A DNA stretch of 64,000 nt from Acanthococcus lagerstroemiae (taxonomy: Eukaryota; Arthropoda; Insecta; Hemiptera; Eriococcidae), in the NCBI GenBank assembly GCA_031841125.1, contig CM063108.1, positions 54,520,122 to 54,584,121 on the forward strand, given 5' to 3'. Below, piece after piece: positions 61,201 through 64,000 of this stretch. A program made the position numbers and the translations under genes. Each line of letters begins with the position of its first letter. Within the stretch, counting starts at the first letter, position 1. Under the pieces are notes generated by a model, which ran no database searches, had not been told where the DNA came from, and was given only the letters and a program-made list of their open reading frames with translations.

Positions 61201-64000
61201 TGTCTTAATTATGCATACTGTTACTGACAGCTACACTCAACCTTGTCACGTAATTAATAATCGTAAACGCATATGCTTTATGCTCCAGATGCTGGAGTGA
61301 TTGGCGTCTAGAGCAAGCCAGATTATAGAAAGAAGTCGAATAATTTCCAAAATTAGAACACGAATATCGAAACTGTTTTGATCTTCGGAGTTGGAAAACT
61401 GAGTTATGAAACGTGTCAAAATATAGAAGACCCCTACATTAACGAATTGCTCAACTTGGTACATCTCTTCCCTCTTAACTTACAACCGAACCATTAACAA
61501 AAAAGTTGGAATTCTAATAATACAGACAGAATATAAAAGAAATGTATGAATTGAATCTATATACCGTATTTACTATAACTTCATCACACACACCACTCTC
61601 AAGTATTCTATTTTCAGCTCTTAACTCTGTCATCCGGCCATGGTAAAGATCAGAAGGTCATTGATAATTACGGCAGCCTGAAATCATTTTTCGAATGATC
61701 TTTTGGATTTAGATGCCCCTGGTTGGATTCAATCTAGTCTCATCATCTGAATGTAAAACTATCCTCGTACCGCAAATCTATCTGAAACTAATTCAGGTCT
61801 GCAATCCATGAAATACATATGCTACACAATTCTTACGAACTTTCTAATCAAATTTTCAGTTCACCATCAGCTTCCTCACAGCTATAGTTATTAATGCATT
61901 CAAGAACCTTGAGTTACACTTGTAATTTGGAGCAGTTAAAATACTTCACACGCATTTTGAGAGAAGCAGTTTCTCGAAAGAGTTGAGAAAACTATGAGAA
62001 GCCCGAGACGGTTCAGAGATCAAAGCCATCACAAAATGTCTTTGTGAAATAGCATAATGAATAATTTCATTGTTTTTCTCACTACATTTTGCAAATTGTT
62101 CAAACTTATAAGAAAGCAGTGACTGGCATGATCTAAGACAAGAATACGAAAATTACAACAATCACGATCTTGATTGGTCTACAAAATTGTCCATACCACA
62201 AGACTAAGGCCCGTGATCATTGTACTAACATGGGGTTAATTAGGAACATAGAAACACGTAACCTTGGGGGTTTTTCCTTATTTAGGATCATTTTCTAAGT
62301 GACTTAACTCATCCCTGGGAAAAAATAAAATAAACATGCATAACTCGGTGAATATGTCTTACGTCCCAGGCCAGACCTGCAACCTTTCACCGAGTTGATT
62401 TTAACTTGAATACTCCGGTTCAGGCCCGTAGCTAACCGCTTGTGTGTGCCAGGACATTTGATATTCAACCAGAGCATGACGGCATGAGCAATAAGAGTAC
62501 CCCGATCTGCAAAATCAGCGTCAAAAGACACTCTTGACACTCTTTTTGAGTCAAAATAGTTTCGGTCCTTGACGATCACGTAGGCTCCGCCCACTTGTAT
62601 AGCAGAATTGATTGCAAAAGTGTGTCAAGAAGTCAAAAATGCGTCGGAGTGCTCTGATTGGTTGAAATATTGTCAAAATGTCAAAATACCGTGTCAAAAT
62701 TGTGTCAATCCTTGTAGATCGGGACAACACAAACATTTTTTTGCTTTCTCCACTCGCATGTGCTGCCTAGACTGTTCTGGAGTCAACTACGGGCCTGCCC
62801 CGGTTTCATTTATGCTTGAAGTTCACTTTACCTCTTCAGAATGAATTCCCCGCTCAGCCAATTTTTTTAAGGGGACTTCGTCATCCGAATCCGTCCAAGA
62901 TGGTTTTTCACATTCCTGAAAACGTAACAATGATTCATTCGTAATAATTTTCTTCCTCATTCTAGTGAACTAATTCATCTCGTCAAGAAGCCGCCTGATG
63001 GCGTTAATATAACTACTTCAATAACCCATGTAAACCGTTATTACATAAACGCATGAAGCTCATTTTACCTCTTCGGAAACAGGTCCTAAATCTGTTAATG
63101 TTATCAAGGGCACTTCGTCATTAGAAGCTGTCCGAGCCGCTTCTTCACATTCCTGAAAATAGAAAAACCATTCATTTTTTGCAATTATCTTCTCAACACA
63201 CAAAAAAACTTACTCCTGGACGACATTCAATTACCTGTTCTTCAACTAATCCTTTTTCGAGTGGTACAATAGGCTCATAATTAGATGGTAATTCCAATTC
63301 TTTGTTTCCATTTGGGGTTTCAGCAGTTTCTGTTGAGATCAATACTGGAATATTTACTTGAAATTCGTGAAGACCGAAATCCAGCTTCTTTATTTTAATG
63401 GGCGTAACAGCTTGACTACAAACAAATGAATTACTGTAAAGTTTGGAGCACTCGTGAATAATAACACGCGATGAATTAACCATACCTTCGTTCACTTTCA
63501 CAATTCGTTGATTTCGTCGGTGTTTGTCTCTTGGACTCGACGACCCATTGATCATTTGTTCTGCGGGACTTCATCGAACCGTACTCATCATCTGACTCGC
63601 AACTTCGTTTCCTCTTTCTATTTAATACCATTTTGATGTTCGACTTGTCTCCTAATTTTTCTGAGTTTTCTGCTGGGAGTTGAAACTCTGAATTTGCAGT
63701 ACAACTGTTCTGAGTAACAAGCACAGATGGAATACGAGTGACAGAGTCCGTTTTTTCCTGATCCGGATGAAAACTACCGTCAGGCCCACCAGAATGAAAA
63801 CTGGACGAAGTGGTTTCCACAGGTTCAACTGTTTCTGGGAAAATGTCACCGCTAGAACAAGGAGCCGGCTCTTTCACACGTAAAATAGTAATCAACGTAC
63901 GATCAAAACTACGTCTGATGCGTTCCGGTGCTAAGGAATAGTTTTCACAATTACAAGAATCCGATTCATCTGTCTGATTTCGATGAGACAAATTTGGATC
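42405..64000 (-). CDS. ORC1: ORC1, origin recognition complex subunit 1 (5' part outside window)
   Basis: ORC1 is the ATP-hydrolysing AAA+ subunit of ORC. Visible exons (minus): 64000-63486 (partial), 63415-63214, 63152-63069, 62915-62832, 48707-48393, 45920-45733, 45657-45549, 45312-45136, 45047-44880, 44789-44662, 44569-44408, 44311-44184, 42568-42405. Together they give 807 residues in one frame. The first five visible exons are low-complexity linker, rich in acidic, SP/TP and RR stretches. The AAA+ part starts with the ORC1 signature VPDTLPCREKEF. It continues with Walker A GPPGVGKT (exon 45657), Walker B VVDEFDF across the 45136/45047 junction, sensor-1 TIANT, and sensor-2 Arg in GGDARLAL (exon 44569). 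The winged helix ends in L.ID..DVQLAL. Donor 63235 is a frame-compatible alternative to 63214. A BAH domain, if present, lies beyond 64000. Introns of 1.6, 2.5 and 14.1 kb are repeat-filled. Confidence 0.87.
42569..44183 (-). other. ORC1 last intron with AGTCTT-rich block 4
   Basis: The 1615-bp intron lies between the two last ORC1 exons. 43555-44060 is an AGTCTT-rich degenerate array (GAGTCTTAAATGGTCTTGA and similar words). No other feature was recognised. Confidence 0.55.
44790..44879 (-). other. 90-nt stop-free ORC1 intron
   Basis: GTTGAG at 44879 and TTTCAG at 44790 bound a 90-nt stretch with a pyrimidine run. It is a multiple of three with no stop. Removing it joins NRM to SKVEN with spacing close to that expected between the ISxR region and the following strand of ORC1. 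Retaining it would add 30 residues. The weak donor makes intron status likely but unproven. Confidence 0.6.
45921..48392 (-). other. ORC1 intron with poly-A tract and AGTCTT-rich block 5
   Basis: This 2472-bp intron carries an uninterrupted A tract of about 40 at 46190-46231. From 46920 to 47930 it carries an AGTCTT-rich array whose words here often read GAATCTGAATAAGTC and AACGAGTCTGAATGAG. No gene lies inside. Confidence 0.6.
50850..52620 (+). mobile_element. RTE-like LINE fragment (RT domain), interrupted
   Basis: RT remnants in order: NDKAEGPDGIRNETIK near 50900, FRRGFPTIDNIFVINQV and FLNFDKAFDSIEHEYLW (51149-51412), LRFADDGALIAKDANELEE near 51590, and, after an insertion, NGKPIQVVHEVVYLGQIISF near 52520-52590. 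The FADD catalytic motif survives, but stops and shifts are many. It covers the RT part that the copy at 12.4-15.2 kb lacks. Confidence 0.75.
51723..52417. mobile_element. Unclassified terminal-inverted-repeat element (695 bp) inside the RTE copy
   Basis: 51723-51754 and the reverse complement of 52386-52417 match over about 32 bp (both contain GTATTTTTCACGCTGAAT, and both start GATTCT). The insert separates RT remnants FADD.. and ..YLGQ of the LINE. The true outer limits and target duplication could not be fixed, so the superfamily is open. Confidence 0.65.
52590..52699. repeat. 110-bp near-perfect palindrome (foldback)
   Basis: Arms of about 53 bp begin AAAACTTGGTTTAAAATAAT and pair almost fully with the other half around a 4-nt centre near 52643-52646 (ATCC-TAAA-GGGGAT). 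It sits right after the YLGQIISF remnant of the RTE copy, so it was inserted into that LINE. It could be a snapback MITE. Confidence 0.85.
54355..54560. repeat. Third copy of the GGCGATGCACGCA repeat, GC-rich
   Basis: Shares GATGGTG..TATGGCGATGCACRCA, GACACCGCACCC, and (with the 15449 copy) GAAACTA.CCTTTCG and ATCGCATCAG in the same order. This copy is the most GC-rich, standing out from its AT-rich surroundings. Its nature (SINE, LINE 3' part or other) is not settled. Confidence 0.6.
55254..55380. mobile_element. 127-bp hAT MITE family B with perfect 8-bp duplication
   Basis: The ends are CAGTTGCGGATAAAGGG and, reverse-complemented, CAGGGGCGGATACAGAA. CCTGGCTC occurs exactly at 55246-55253 and 55381-55388. 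It has no coding capacity. It lies in the large ORC1 intron. Confidence 0.93.
58455..59755. repeat. ~288-bp tandem satellite, about 4.5 units
   Basis: The landmark CTGAGTTAGTTTCATGCTTTTGATAAG-type phrase occurs near 58592, 58878 and 59168 (286- and 290-bp spacing). A paired half-unit phrase (GAGTTAGTTTCACTTTTCTGAAC) occurs near 58467, 58733, 59024, 59310 and 59531. Each unit is thus made of two related halves. Later units are shortened. The array lies in the ORC1 intron. Confidence 0.8.
62421..62797. mobile_element. 377-bp hAT MITE family C
   Basis: It starts CAGGCCCGTAGCTAACC and ends, reverse-complemented, CAGGCCCGTAGTTGACTCC. Flanks CTCCGGTT (62413-62420) and CCCCGGTT (62798-62805) agree at 7 of 8 bases. 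Subterminal GTGTCAA / TTGACAC words recur inside in both orientations. It lies only 34 bp downstream (in the ORC1 sense) of exon 62915-62832. Confidence 0.88.
62832..63152 (-). repeat. Tandem pair of duplicated 84-nt ORC1 exons
   Basis: Exons 63152-63069 and 62915-62832 are both exactly 84 nt, both phase 0, and both begin GAATGTGAA and end GAAGAG before GTAAA. The peptides share the pattern ECE....T.S.DEVPL..L...G..SEE over 28 residues. The intron between them is 153 bp. This is an internal exon duplication within the disordered ORC1 linker. Confidence 0.85.

Larger units (their letters stand above)
48708..62831 (-). other. 14.1-kb ORC1 intron, TE-rich
   Basis: Separates the linker exons at 62832-63152 from exon 48707. 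It holds the RTE fragment, MITEs, palindrome and satellite listed separately. 48745-49000 is rich in GCATATTT words. An (ATT)n run lies at 50295-50322. Other stretches (53.1-54.3, 54.6-55.2, 55.4-58.4 and 59.8-62.4 kb) are AT-rich with short frames lacking motifs. No nested host gene was recognised. Confidence 0.6.

Noticed and set aside
63652..63849. Minus-strand frame with hydrophobic stretch
   Set aside because: It is a frame-shifted shadow of the ORC1 linker exon 64000-63486.

Overview
The window is a low-GC, intron-bearing, transposon-dense stretch of an animal genome, most probably an arthropod and likely an insect. The evidence is the mix of RTE-like and RNase H-bearing I/R1-like non-LTR retrotransposons, many hAT-type elements with 8-bp target duplications, and multi-exon animal ORC/CDC6 genes with mostly short introns. 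The species cannot be named from sequence alone.

Genes: three conserved protein-coding genes are supported, and all three encode paralogous AAA+ ATPases of the replication licensing machinery. CDC6 (minus strand, 34070-37582, 8 exons, 466 aa) lies head to head with ORC4 (plus strand, 38645-40443, 7 exons, 420 aa), with 1062 bp between the start codons. ORC4 is tail to tail with ORC1 (minus strand, 42405 to beyond 64000, 13 visible exons, 807 visible residues; the 5' part with any BAH domain lies outside the window). Every exon junction of all three models keeps frame. ORC1 and ORC4 together form the catalytic ATPase site of ORC, and CDC6 docks on ORC to load MCM2-7, so this is a physical cluster of functional partners. 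ORC4 has lost the Walker A lysine but keeps the arginine pair expected to act in trans on ORC1.

Layout: 1-34 kb has no convincing host gene and is a graveyard of elements. A minus-strand I-group LINE occupies 4.57-7.25 kb. A ~255-bp satellite interrupted by a hAT-like element is at 9.5-11.35 kb. A nested RTE / hAT MITE / R1-like stack is at 12.4-15.2 kb. LINE fragments and hAT-like elements fill 19-24.4 kb. A 2.34-kb hAT-like element with ~0.5-kb inverted ends splits an RNase H LINE at 25.6-28.5 kb. From 34 to 64 kb is the ORC/CDC6 cluster. The ORC1 introns, one of them 14.1 kb, hold further repeats: an RTE copy, small hAT MITEs, a 110-bp palindrome and a ~288-bp satellite. A diffuse AGTCTT-rich degenerate repeat recurs in five blocks across the window, two of them inside ORC1 introns.

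Limits: exon borders come from splice consensus, reading frame and remembered family motifs, with no alignment run. TE clade names are by motif and are approximate.
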